Shown here in pieces: positions 34,883 through 43,151 of a stretch of DNA of 64,000 nt. Both the position numbers and the translations under genes were made by a program. The notes under the pieces are model-generated. The model made no database searches and had not been told where the DNA came from. It was given only the letters and a program-made list of their open reading frames with translations. The stretch covers positions 62,001 to 126,000 of the forward strand of contig NZ_AULV01000014.1 in assembly GCF_000422465.1 (NCBI RefSeq). Direction: 5' to 3'. Position 1 is the first letter of the stretch, and each line of letters starts with the position of its first letter. This DNA comes from Paenibacillus harenae DSM 16969. Lineage in GTDB: Bacteria > Bacillota > Bacilli > Paenibacillales > Paenibacillaceae.

Positions 34883-35647
34883 CTAGGTCCCAATTATACT
34901 TTTTAACAGCTCCGCGTCTTTTAAAAATTGCTCGGGAGCGTTGTCTTTCACGAACTCCAGCAGCGCATAATGGGTTCTGCTTGTCTCCGCAGCCTCCTTC
35001 AAATATCGCTCCCACTCCTCCCTGCCGTCCGATAAAGGCCGGCGTTCCTCCGGAAGCCAGTGGAATACATGCAGATTGGCCAGCCAAGGGAGAATCCGCC
35101 GCAGACCGCGCAGTCTTTCCTCCGCAACGTCATGCGTCTGCGGCTGCCAATGGCATCGCACGTTAGACCGGTTGACCCCGGTAAGGAGCCTATATGCCGT
35201 ATCGGCCGTATCCGTCAAGGTGCCGCCGTGAAACTCGAAATCGATCGAGATGCCTGCCTCTTGGGCCAGACCGGCTATTCGCCGGGCATCCTCGATCACT
35301 TGCGTCCACCGCTGCTCATCCGCCGCTGCGGAGCCGCGGTCTCCGGCCCAGACCCGAATGGCAGGAGCCTGCAGGGCTTCCGCCGTCTCCAGTACCCGTT
35401 CGAACGCCAACCCGTCTTCTCCGGTATTCGCGCTGCCTACGCGGTAATATGACCCGTACGAAGCAACCGCGATTCCCGCGTCTCTCGTCCTGGCGCCGAC
35501 TTTCGCCGCGTGCTTGCGGTCATTCGGGGGAACATGAATATCCCCGCCCCATTCGATCGCCTGCAAGCCGGCCTGAACGACGAGCTTTATTATTTCTTCC
35601 GGGGTTAATTGGCGAAAGGTAACGGAAATCAAGCCTGTTTGCAGCAT
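34883..35647 (-). CDS. Sugar phosphate isomerase/epimerase (TIM barrel)
   Basis: About 254 residues from the ATG at 35647, which has GAAGGAGG upstream; the frame runs 24 codons further but those codons are basic and lack a ribosome site. AP-endonuclease-2/xylose-isomerase-like TIM barrel: QAIEWGGDIHVPP in strand 2, DFEFHGGTLTDTAD with the metal-binding Glu and His, and a late ALLEFVKD glutamate. Such enzymes isomerise sugars or inositols, or act as endonuclease IV-like folds; substrate unknown. It appears monocistronic. Confidence 0.82.
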   Translation of the reverse strand: MLQTGLISVTFRQLTPEEIIKLVVQAGLQAIEWGGDIHVPPNDRKHAAKVGARTRDAGIAVASYGSYYRVGSANTGEDGLAFERVLETAEALQAPAIRVWAGDRGSAAADEQRWTQVIEDARRIAGLAQEAGISIDFEFHGGTLTDTADTAYRLLTGVNRSNVRCHWQPQTHDVAEERLRGLRRILPWLANLHVFHWLPEERRPLSDGREEWERYLKEAAETSRTHYALLEFVKDNAPEQFLKDAELLKSIIGT

Positions 35648-35865
35648 AGGCAGCCTCCTTCTAAAAATGATTGCTTTTACAATTCGGCGTAGTTTCAGGA
35701 ATCCCTTTATTCGCAGCACAATTACGCTGGAATAAACGAAATGGAAATTTGAAAAGCCGGTAAAAGGCTTTACTGGGAACTATAACAGTATCCACCTGCA
35801 ATCTCGCCATGGCATGGGCGGTTGAAAAGGGATTCTTATACTTATTTAGGTTTACAGTTTTTGCA

Positions 35866-35894
35866 TGTAACGTTTTAAAATCCTTAAGCGTTTT
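35866..35894 (+). promoter_or_regulatory. Candidate ECF autoregulatory promoter
   Basis: TGTAAC (35866-35871) and CGTTTT (35889-35894), 17 bases apart, match the TGwAAC / CGT pattern of extracytoplasmic-function sigma promoters of Bacillales. It lies within the long version of the following reading frame, which argues for a start further downstream. Confidence 0.5.
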
Positions 35895-35907
35895 TTATTT
35901 TGCTGAC

Positions 35908-36423
35908 GTGAAAATTTTGACGTCTGCCGATACAAAGTCCATCGAAGAAATATGCTCCGAAACATGGGAGGCTTTATACCGATTCGTCTACTACAAGGTT
36001 CAGAACCGCGAGGAAGCGGAGGACATCACGCAAGAAACCTACGCCAAAGCCTATTCTTATTTGCAAAAGGGTAAAATTGCCCCGAATAAATATTCGGCCT
36101 TCCTCAAAACCGTAGCGCAAAATGTGCTTCGCGATTTATGGCGCAAGAAGAAGCGGCGGGGGACAGCCGTTGATCTGGACGCCATCAACCCGAAGGATTA
36201 CGCAATGGATGATCCTGCCGAGTCGAGCGCACAACGTCATGTGATAGAGAGCGCCTTAACTCAGCTTACGATGGAACAACGCACGGTCATTGAACTGAGA
36301 ATTATTAAAGGCTACTCGGTTGCCGATACCGCAAAGCTGATGAATAAGCAGGAAACGGCCGTTCGCGTTATGCAGCACCGGGCTTTGCAGCTGCTGGCCG
36401 CCATTATGAAAACTAACCAATAG
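35908..36423 (+). CDS. ECF-type RNA polymerase sigma factor
   Basis: About 171 residues. Region 2 (LYRFVYYKVQNREEAEDITQ and AYSYL) binds the -10; region 4 (LTMEQRTVIELRIIKGYSVA then DTAKLMNKQETAVR) binds the -35. An ATG at 35809 is in frame, but the first 33 codons are hydrophobic, lack a ribosome site and contain the candidate ECF promoter. I prefer GTG 35908 (or TTG 35917), although neither has a strong ribosome site. It is followed after 17 bases by a membrane protein gene with the layout of an anti-sigma factor. Confidence 0.88.
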   Translation: MKILTSADTKSIEEICSETWEALYRFVYYKVQNREEAEDITQETYAKAYSYLQKGKIAPNKYSAFLKTVAQNVLRDLWRKKKRRGTAVDLDAINPKDYAMDDPAESSAQRHVIESALTQLTMEQRTVIELRIIKGYSVADTAKLMNKQETAVRVMQHRALQLLAAIMKTNQ

Positions 36424-36440
36424 ATGCGGAGGAACGAAGG

Positions 36441-38048
36441 ATGAAAGACAATGAACAGAAATTATCCGATTATATCGATCGTTTGAACGCGGAGCAAAAG
36501 CCGGATGAAGATGAGTACTCTGCCAATTCGGAGGAATTAAAGGAGCTCTATCGGAGCGTAAGGCTGGTTCGCAGCCTGAAGGAACCGGCCATGCCGGGGA
36601 CGGATTTTCACAAAAATCTGGTTCAAACCGCAGCTAATCCATTCGTGCAGAAGAAAGCTTCGGCCAAAAGAAAATGGGGATGGCTCATAAGCGCAGCCAG
36701 CGTCGCGGCCGTTATCGCGCTTCTGATTAATTTCATGATCCCTGTCGGCGGCGGCAATGTCGTGAATGCCATGGAAAAGGCTTTTCAAAAGGTTGACGCC
36801 TATCACGGGACGCTTGAAATCGTGCAATCCAATGCAAACGGGGAATCGATGACGCAATCGAAGCTGGAAGTTTGGGCGGATAAGGACGGCCGCTATTATA
36901 CGAAAGGGTTGGAAGGCGCAAGCCAGGATTTCGTAACGGTCAATAACGGCGAACAAAAATGGCAGGTCCAGCCCGGCCGGAAGCAGGTTCATATTTTCCC
37001 CGCCTTTCCTGACGTCTTCCGGTTTCAGTTTGAGCTTGGCAATGAAATTCAGGGAGTCAAGAACGCTTCAAAAACCAATGTGGTTGGAGAGGATACGGTT
37101 GCGGGAAGAAAGGCTTCCATTCTCGAAGTAACGCCCGATGGCGGATTGCCTTACCGCATATGGGTCGATAAAGAAACGAAACTTCCGCTGCAAAAAGAAA
37201 CAGCGATGTACAACGCCATTCAGTATACAATCACTTATTCCCAAATCGATTTCAGCGATGCCATTCCGGAATCATTCGTTTCCTATCAACTGCCTGCAGG
37301 CTACGAGGAGATTCAGACAAGCCCGGAACAGATCGTTACGAATCTGAGCGAAGCAGAGCAAATCGCCGGTTTCGCCCCGGCTATGCCTGAGATCCTCCCG
37401 GCCGAACTCGTGCTGGAGTGTATCGCCGCCAATCAAAATCTCGTGAAATTGTATTATGACGCGCTTCGGAAGCAAATAATCGTTCAGCAAGAAACAGCTG
37501 TCGGCGAGCTTAAACCCGATCCGTCCGCGATGATCGGAAGTATGTATAACGGCTTCGTCGAGATCCAGTCGCCTGTTGCCGGCAATCCGGATCTCCGCTC
37601 CATTCGCTGGCAGCAGGATGGCATTGAATATACGGTCATGGGCAATGTCTCATTGGAACAATTGGTCTCCTCTGCGGAGTCGTTCATGAACGGCCCACTG
37701 GAACTGCCTTCTATGGATGAGCAGGGCTCGAAGCCGCAAGTAGAAGTTCCATACGACATGGAAGTTGAGAATAATGAGCAGAAAAGCGTCGATGCGGGAA
37801 GCTCTCCATGGCGAATCGACCCTGTATTCGTCGCCCAGGTCTTTGTCAGTTTGCAAATGTCTCCCGAAGGCATTACCGGGGAATACCCGATTGATATTGA
37901 GGATTTGGAAATGACAGAAAACAACGGCACGACAGCGATCATTAGAGTGAACAGCGAAGATGCGCCCAGCAAAACCGTTTATCTGGAGCGGCTGGTCCGG
38001 CAGGACGCTACGGGAATATGGACGGTTGTCGGATATGATCCGAGCTAG
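36441..38048 (+). CDS. Anti-sigma-type membrane protein with LolA-like outer domain
   Basis: 535 residues; ATG with GCGGAGG upstream. An acidic cytoplasmic N-terminus (1-78) lacks the HxxxCxxC zinc motif of ZAS anti-sigma factors. One membrane helix (about 80-102, WLISAASVAAVIALLINFMI) follows. A long outer region has an LolA/LppX-like domain (about 115-290: AFQKVDAYHGTLEIVQSNAN, VWADKDGRYYTK, LEVTPDGGLPYRIWVDKET) and a further domain related to DUF4367-type (about 310-425). It is probably the partner that restrains the sigma factor and senses an envelope signal. Sigma-binding is inferred from gene order and topology only. Confidence 0.78.
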   Translation: MKDNEQKLSDYIDRLNAEQKPDEDEYSANSEELKELYRSVRLVRSLKEPAMPGTDFHKNLVQTAANPFVQKKASAKRKWGWLISAASVAAVIALLINFMIPVGGGNVVNAMEKAFQKVDAYHGTLEIVQSNANGESMTQSKLEVWADKDGRYYTKGLEGASQDFVTVNNGEQKWQVQPGRKQVHIFPAFPDVFRFQFELGNEIQGVKNASKTNVVGEDTVAGRKASILEVTPDGGLPYRIWVDKETKLPLQKETAMYNAIQYTITYSQIDFSDAIPESFVSYQLPAGYEEIQTSPEQIVTNLSEAEQIAGFAPAMPEILPAELVLECIAANQNLVKLYYDALRKQIIVQQETAVGELKPDPSAMIGSMYNGFVEIQSPVAGNPDLRSIRWQQDGIEYTVMGNVSLEQLVSSAESFMNGPLELPSMDEQGSKPQVEVPYDMEVENNEQKSVDAGSSPWRIDPVFVAQVFVSLQMSPEGITGEYPIDIEDLEMTENNGTTAIIRVNSEDAPSKTVYLERLVRQDATGIWTVVGYDPS

Positions 38049-38080
38049 CCGTTTCGCGGGGAATCTAAGCAAATAGGAAC

Positions 38081-38119
38081 GAAGCTGCCACTCGGCAGCC
38101 CGGATAGTCGAGGTAAGGC
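38081..38119. repeat. Dispersed repeat family C, copy 2
   Basis: Matches 25172-25217 through GGAACGAAGC-GCC, CTCGGCAGCCC and GGATAGTCGAGGTAA. The bases just before it (38051-38070, GTTTCGCGGGGAATCTAAGC) resemble the end of family B copy 2, linking the two families. Confidence 0.5.
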
Positions 38120-38140
38120 GAGCGGATGCCGGCGGCGTTG

Positions 38141-38317
38141 TTTCCAAAATTGAAACTAAACGATTTTATTCCCTGTTGAATAGGAGGTTAATTTCAAATC
38201 TTGAACATAAACAGTGGAAGTCGGAGGCACTAAGCACGGATGGAGTGGTTAATTTCAGTTCTTGAAACAAAATGGCCGCGGAATCCATTGTCATCGAAAT
38301 GAATTTCAGTTTCTGAA
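38141..38317. repeat. Array of four spaced TTTCA/TGAAA dyads
   Basis: Dyads at 38141-38155 (TTTCCAAAATTGAAA), 38192-38205 (TTTCAAATCTTGAA), 38253-38267 (TTTCAGTTCTTGAAA) and 38303-38317 (TTTCAGTTTCTGAAA). Centres are about 50, 62 and 50 bp apart, so all lie near multiples of about ten bp. Intervening sequence is unrelated. No gene lies nearby on either strand until 38688. The rest of 38049-38687 holds a family C copy and a terminator. Confidence 0.6.
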
Positions 38318-38405
38318 ACTAACCTTACGTTACATGCTGCTTGAGCGATTACTTCCAACATTATGCGCATTTTATCCGCGTTTGGTGAATCTCACAAATC
38401 CCAAT

Positions 38406-38452
38406 AAAGGGGCTGTCCCAAAAGTCATACAGACTTAGGGGCAGCCCTTTTT
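38406..38452 (+). terminator. Terminator hairpin (GGCTGTCCC family)
   Basis: Stem AAAGGGGCTGTCCCAAAAGTC paired imperfectly with the segment 38432-38451, then TTTTT. It is 360 bases after the anti-sigma stop and may end that transcript. Same family as 25235 and 40645. Confidence 0.75.
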
Positions 38453-38687
38453 CGTCCGGGAGTGATTGAATTATTTATCTTGATCTTAGCTTATCTTGTT
38501 TTCCGCTAAACCTTAGAGGTAAGTTTTTCGCTCTTGATTTTATCTATTCCATGCGGGCGGACACCCATGGCGCGAAAAAAAAGGGCAATGGAACGATAGA
38601 CTGGCGCTTGTTCAGCTAACTGGTAGAATATAAGTTCAGCACCTTTTTAAGGAGAGCCTGATAGAGGTTAAAGAAGGGAGAAACTTC

Positions 38688-38816
38688 GTGGAAAAAGTAA
38701 TCACGCTATTTGAGTTTACAAGCACAGAATCGAGAATACATTCTTTAATTAATGGTATCATTATTACTTATTTTATGATTATGATATTTTTGATTTACCG
38801 TAACACAAAAAAATGA
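38688..38816 (+). CDS. Small single-helix membrane protein
   Basis: 42 codons from a GTG at 38688 with GAAGGGAG at good spacing. The product has a polar start (MEKVITLFEFTSTESRIHS), one membrane helix (INGIIITYFMIMIFLIY) and a basic tail (RNTKK). AT-rich compared with its neighbours. Not recognised; it could be a regulatory or toxin-like small membrane protein. Translation signals and a downstream hairpin support it as a gene. Confidence 0.5.
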   Translation: MEKVITLFEFTSTESRIHSLINGIIITYFMIMIFLIYRNTKK

Positions 38817-38860
38817 TTCTTTCGCTAACGAATCACGATAGCTTCAATACCACCGGAACA

Positions 38861-38886
38861 AGACTGCCGGCACGGGCCGGCAGTCT
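38861..38886. terminator. Hairpin between convergent genes
   Basis: Perfect 11-bp GC-rich stem (38861-38871 with 38876-38886) and a four-base loop. No T tail on either strand, so termination strength is uncertain. Confidence 0.55.
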
Positions 38887-38909
38887 CGTTGGCCCTCAAA
38901 ATGATCTCG

Positions 38910-39413
38910 TTATCCCTCGTAGGCATCCAATAACGTTTGGAAATCGATTTTAGCCTTCGTTTGGCGTATCGCTTGCATCACTCTTCCCGCTTTCTCCGGA
39001 TCAGGATCGCAAATCATCTCGGTTAATGCCGCGGGAATAACTTGCCAAGATACGCCGTACTTATCCTTCAGCCAGCCGCATACCTGCGCCTTCTCGTCTC
39101 CGCCCACGGTCAGTTTCTCCCAGTAATAATCCAATTCCTCTTGCGTCTCGCAATGGACGATAAAGGAAATAGCTTCCGTAAACTGGAATTGCGGACCGCC
39201 GTTTAATGCGACGAACGGTTGTCCGTCCAGCTCATATTCCACGGTCATTACCGCATCCTCGGGGATTCCATGAGATTCGTTCGCACCTTTGCCGTACCGG
39301 GTGATTCTCCCGATAGCAGAGTCAGGAAAGATAGAAACGTAATACCTCGCCGCCTCTTCGGCTTGATGATTAAACCACAGGTTCAGCGTAATTTTTGAAG
39401 TTTTGATTTTCAT
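38910..39413 (-). CDS. VOC-fold protein (PhnB-like)
   Basis: 167 residues from the ATG at 39413, which has AAGGAGG upstream; 13 more codons in frame lack a ribosome site. Belongs to the 3-demethylubiquinone-9 methyltransferase-like/PhnB branch of the vicinal oxygen chelate fold: ITLNLWFNHQAEEAARYYVS, IFPDS, ALNGGPQFQFTEAISFIVHC, and DKYGVSWQVIP. Biochemical role unknown; these are often metal-free and uncharacterised. Confidence 0.85.
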   Translation of the reverse strand: MKIKTSKITLNLWFNHQAEEAARYYVSIFPDSAIGRITRYGKGANESHGIPEDAVMTVEYELDGQPFVALNGGPQFQFTEAISFIVHCETQEELDYYWEKLTVGGDEKAQVCGWLKDKYGVSWQVIPAALTEMICDPDPEKAGRVMQAIRQTKAKIDFQTLLDAYEG

Positions 39414-39602
39414 CCCATATTCCTCCTTATTCCTATTATTCAGGCATGACATGACCCGGTAAAATCCTGATGAATACCCTCATATTAACATACGAAAGAT
39501 GATCAGGTTTCTTACGGATTGCTAATTACCTGACAAATCCTGCTTATACATAAGTCTGCCTGCTACGGGACCATGTAACCGCTAAGTTACTTTTCTTTTA
39601 CC

Positions 39603-39612
39603 TACTATAGTA
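39603..39612. promoter_or_regulatory. TACTATAGTA palindrome
   Basis: A perfect 10-bp palindrome in the spacer between the divergent VOC and aldo/keto reductase genes, resembling sites of HxlR/YodB-type redox regulators. Nothing else is clear in this 300-base spacer. Confidence 0.3.
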
Positions 39613-39713
39613 TATTTCAGCACTTACGCCGGACCGGTTATTCAGCTATACTTTTTAAAGAATACCGCTGCTTGAGGCGGACAGGTTACTTATTATTAAG
39701 GAGGACAAGATTC

Positions 39714-40631
39714 ATGAGGACAATCAATCTAGGAAACAGCTCATTAGAGGTGCCGGTTGTTGCCGTCGGCTGCATGCGCATTAATTCGCTGGACAAGTCC
39801 GAAGCAGAGAAGTTTGTCCAAGCTTCGCTGGAAGAAGGCGCAAACTTCTTCGACCATGCTGATATTTACGGCGGCGGAACATGCGAGGAAATATTCGCAG
39901 ACGCCATTCATATGAACGACGATATTCGTGAAAAGATTATTTTGCAATCCAAGTGCGGCATCCGGAAGGGCATGTTCGACTTTTCCAAAGAGCATATCCT
40001 GGAATCGGTTGACGCGATCCTGAAACGGCTGAGAACCGATTACCTGGACATTCTGCTTCTGCACCGTCCGGATACGCTGGTAGAGCCGGAGGAAGTGGCG
40101 GAAGCCTTCGATCTTCTTGAAAGCTCGGGAAAAGTGCGCCATTTCGGCGTTTCCAATCAAAATCCGATGCAGATCCAGCTGCTGAAGAAGTACGTCAAGC
40201 AGCCGATCGTAGCGAACCAGCTGCAATTGAGCATCACCAACACGACGATGATTTCCCAAGGATTTAACGTCAATATGGAGAATGCGGCCGCTGTGAACCG
40301 CGACGGCAGCATACTCGACTACTGCCGGCTGAACGATATTACGATCCAGCCTTGGTCCCCATTCCAATACGGATTCTTCGAGGGCGTATTCCTTGGCAAC
40401 GACAAGTTCCCTGATTTGAATCAGAAGATCGATGAAATTGCGGAAAAATACGAAGTGAGCAATACGACGATCGCTATCGCCTGGATTCTACGCCATCCGG
40501 CTAACATGCAGCCGGTCACCGGCACCATGAATGTGCAGCGGATTAAGGATTGCTGCAAAGCAAGCGAAGTGAGTCTGACTCGCCAGGAATGGTATGAAAT
40601 CTATCGCGCGGCAGGCAACATTCTGCCATAA
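39714..40631 (+). CDS. Aldo/keto reductase (YdhF-like)
   Basis: 305 residues from the ATG at 39714 with AAGGAGGAC upstream. NAD(P)H-dependent oxidoreductase with an (alpha/beta)8 barrel. The catalytic tetrad is visible: FFDHADIYGGG (Asp, Tyr), the lysine in LQSKCGI, and the histidine in ILLLHRPD. HFGVSNQNP and late ITIAIAWILRHP-like segments complete the pattern. Most similar by eye to the YdhF group. Substrate unknown. Confidence 0.9.
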   Translation: MRTINLGNSSLEVPVVAVGCMRINSLDKSEAEKFVQASLEEGANFFDHADIYGGGTCEEIFADAIHMNDDIREKIILQSKCGIRKGMFDFSKEHILESVDAILKRLRTDYLDILLLHRPDTLVEPEEVAEAFDLLESSGKVRHFGVSNQNPMQIQLLKKYVKQPIVANQLQLSITNTTMISQGFNVNMENAAAVNRDGSILDYCRLNDITIQPWSPFQYGFFEGVFLGNDKFPDLNQKIDEIAEKYEVSNTTIAIAWILRHPANMQPVTGTMNVQRIKDCCKASEVSLTRQEWYEIYRAAGNILP

Positions 40632-40644
40632 GCTTACGCAGCAT

Positions 40645-40692
40645 AAGGGTTGTCCCGGAAGTAGTTATCTACTTTTGGGGCAACCTTTTTTT
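40645..40692 (+). terminator. Terminator of aldo/keto reductase
   Basis: AAGGGTTGTCCCGGAAGTAG pairs with CTACTTTTGGGGCAACCTTT, followed by a run of T. Third member of the GTCCC hairpin family. Confidence 0.85.
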
Positions 40693-40895
40693 ATGGTTCA
40701 GGACACGCGCTTTGAATGCCTTCGGTGTTAACTCCATTTATTCCGGCTTTTATTTACTTACTATATTTGAGAAACTATAATTAAACGAGTAAACTATGTA
40801 GGTGAACGAAAGAGACATACGCGTGCTGCGGAGAGCAAATCGTTCCGGAGAAGCGAGTATCCGTTTTTTTGCACCCCATCAAGGAGGTTTATAAC

Positions 40896-41969
40896 ATGAC
40901 CAAGCATACCAGTCATATGGAAATAGGAATCAGCACCTTTCTGGCAGCGACGCCGGATCCGGCGACGGGAGCGGCGATCAGCCACGCCGAGCGGCTGCGC
41001 CAAGCGGTTGACGAGATCGTACTGGCCGATCAAGCCGGCCTCGATGTGTACGGCATCGGAGAGCATCACCGGCCCGATTATGCCGGCTCTTCACCCGCAG
41101 TCGTACTGGCGGCGGCGGCGGCCGCGACCAAGCATATAAGGCTCACAAGCGCCGTTACCGTGCTGCCCTCGGACGACCCGGTTCGCGTCTATCAATCCTT
41201 CTCCACCCTCGATGCCGTCTCTAACGGACGGGCCGAAATAATGGCAGGCCGGGGCTCTTTCATTGAATCATTCCCGCTGTTCGGCTACAGTCTGGATGAT
41301 TATGAAACCTTATTCGAAGAAAAGCTCGAGCTGCTCCTCGCGATCAGAGCTTCAGAGAAGGTTGCATGGCGCGGCGGCTATCGGCCTGCGATCAACAACC
41401 TGGGCGTCTATCCCCGTTCGGAGCAAAACCCGCTCCCGGTATGGATTGCAAGCGGCGGAACGCCGCAGTCCGCCATACGGGCAGGCATGCTCGGGCTTCC
41501 GATTGTATTTGCCATCATCGGAGGGATGCCGGAGAGATTTGCTCCATTGGTTGACCTCTACAAGCGTGCTGCCGCGCAGGCCGGCCACAATCCGGACGAG
41601 CTGCAGATCGCCACTCATTCACACGGCTTAATCGGAGAAACGACCGAGCAGGCTGCCGAGCTGTTATTCCCCGCCATGCAGGCTCAGATGAATACGATCG
41701 GGCGGGAGAGAGGCTGGGCTCCATACGATCGCGCCGCTTACGATGACGCACGAAGCCTCCGTGGCTCGCTCTATGTCGGGGATCCCGAATATGTAGCGGA
41801 GAAAATCGTACTGCTGCGCAAAAATCTCGGCGTTACCCGATTCTTCCTGCATGTCGATGTGAGCACGATCCCTCATATTGAAATTATGCGCGCCATTGAA
41901 CGGCTCGGCACCAAGGTTGCGCCGATTGTACGTAAAGAGCTCGCTCGCCTGGAAGCAAAGCGGCTTTAA
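40896..41969 (+). CDS. LLM-class flavin-dependent oxidoreductase
   Basis: 357 residues from the ATG at 40896 with AAGGAGG eight bases upstream. Bacterial luciferase-like TIM barrel: GIGEHHRPDYAGSSP, IRLTSAVTVLPSDDPVRVYQ, RAEIMAGRGSFIESFPLFGY, and VWIASGGTPQSA. Uses reduced flavin (FMN) to oxidise a small organic molecule with oxygen. Substrate unknown. Monocistronic. Confidence 0.9.
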   Translation: MTKHTSHMEIGISTFLAATPDPATGAAISHAERLRQAVDEIVLADQAGLDVYGIGEHHRPDYAGSSPAVVLAAAAAATKHIRLTSAVTVLPSDDPVRVYQSFSTLDAVSNGRAEIMAGRGSFIESFPLFGYSLDDYETLFEEKLELLLAIRASEKVAWRGGYRPAINNLGVYPRSEQNPLPVWIASGGTPQSAIRAGMLGLPIVFAIIGGMPERFAPLVDLYKRAAAQAGHNPDELQIATHSHGLIGETTEQAAELLFPAMQAQMNTIGRERGWAPYDRAAYDDARSLRGSLYVGDPEYVAEKIVLLRKNLGVTRFFLHVDVSTIPHIEIMRAIERLGTKVAPIVRKELARLEAKRL

Positions 41970-41983
41970 TGGCTGTTCGGATC

Positions 41984-42017
41984 AAAAAACATGCCGCCGG
42001 AAATGTTCAGACGGCGG
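41984..42017 (-). terminator. Terminator of GNAT gene
   Basis: Stem GCCGCCG with CGGCGGC (41990-41996 with 42011-42017) and, on the minus strand, a TTTTTT tail. A second GC-rich dyad lies at about 42040-42065. Confidence 0.65.
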
Positions 42018-42134
42018 CTTAATCCCAGACGAATAAAAGCTGCCGCCACCTATGTGCCGGCAGTTGTTTTCATGCTGCGGCAGTCAGGATCATCTACATC
42101 CTCCTATGGATCAAGTGTTGACTGTTCACTAGTT

Positions 42135-42986
42135 CTACTTTTTAATCCAGAATGTATTGAGATATGCTGTTTTAAACCCCACCTTTTCCATATTGCCATG
42201 GCTGACCGAACCGAATTCCACATCCGTATAAACGTTCTTTAAGCCAAGCTTAACGGCATCAGAAAGTCTTTGCTTTAATAATGCCAATTGACATCCTCTG
42301 CCTCGGTATCTATTGAAAGTGTAGTCATTCGCAATATATCCCTCTTGCCCATGGAGAAATAGTGATCCCATAGCCGCAGGGTTCCCATCAATCCTAAGCA
42401 TATAATTTATGAAATCGGGTCTATAAAAATATGCTTTAGACCGCGCAATCATTTCTTCAGTAATCTCCATACCACCTTTTGACAGCTCAATCCATTGAAT
42501 AAATTCTTCAGCACTATGTTCGGTTACCGTTTCGATATCAAACTCCGAAGTCAATTCCATCCTAATTGACGGAGTGGTAAACATGAAGACAAGCTGTTCG
42601 ACTGGAATAAACTCTCTTTCGCTGAGCGCGCGAGTTACCTCTTCCTTCATATTGTTAGGTGTCATATCAAAGCATAATGTGTCATTATAGTAACTAAGAA
42701 GTTTATCCAGAGCCGGAAGGTCTTGAGGACTGAAACCTTTGATCCGATTATAATAATTCGAAGTCGGATCCGTCTGGTCCCGAAGCAAAATAGAGCTGCC
42801 TATGCGAAAGACTTCGAGTTGTCTTTCCACAGGAACCAGAGCACGGCTTGCATTCAGTTTGGTAAGCTCAAGTTCAATTTTTTCAATTTGCTCCAAGTAA
42901 TATACGCTTTTTTTCCCATTCACAGAGAGGATCCCTCCTATTTGATATGGACTCATTAGTTTCTTATTTTTCAGTCTAACACTCAT
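42135..42986 (-). CDS. GNAT-family N-acetyltransferase
   Basis: 283 residues. The C-terminal half carries the acetyl-CoA site: YTFNRYRGRGCQLALLKQRL (Q/RxxGxG/A-type loop) followed by YTDVEFGSVSHGNMEKVGF. The N-terminal half (1-130) is an extra domain without clear motifs. Clearly more AT-rich than its neighbours, suggesting transfer. Substrate unknown. The start lies near a weak ribosome site, so the N-terminus is uncertain. Confidence 0.75.
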   Translation of the reverse strand: MSVRLKNKKLMSPYQIGGILSVNGKKSVYYLEQIEKIELELTKLNASRALVPVERQLEVFRIGSSILLRDQTDPTSNYYNRIKGFSPQDLPALDKLLSYYNDTLCFDMTPNNMKEEVTRALSEREFIPVEQLVFMFTTPSIRMELTSEFDIETVTEHSAEEFIQWIELSKGGMEITEEMIARSKAYFYRPDFINYMLRIDGNPAAMGSLFLHGQEGYIANDYTFNRYRGRGCQLALLKQRLSDAVKLGLKNVYTDVEFGSVSHGNMEKVGFKTAYLNTFWIKK

Positions 42987-43151
42987 TTAAGTTTGCAGCC
43001 GAATAAAATCAAATCCAATGATCCCTTGAATAGCCGTACCGGCAAATCCCGAAAGGGTTACCCGGGCCTCCCTCGCAAAACCCGGCCCAGGCGATGTAAC
43101 GTCGATACGGCTGTGAAGTCTTCACGATTCCGAATTTTTTCGTCTCCTTCT

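Noticed and set aside
38141..38317. CRISPR-like repeat/spacer pattern
   Set aside because: The repeated unit is only about 15 bases, degenerate between copies, spacings differ by 12 bases and there are no cas genes.
43113..43125. Perfect 13-bp palindrome GTGAAGTCTTCAC as terminator of the oxidase operon
   Set aside because: The T run (43134-43140) lies on the wrong side for minus-strand transcription. It could be an unassigned binding site, but no promoter is near.
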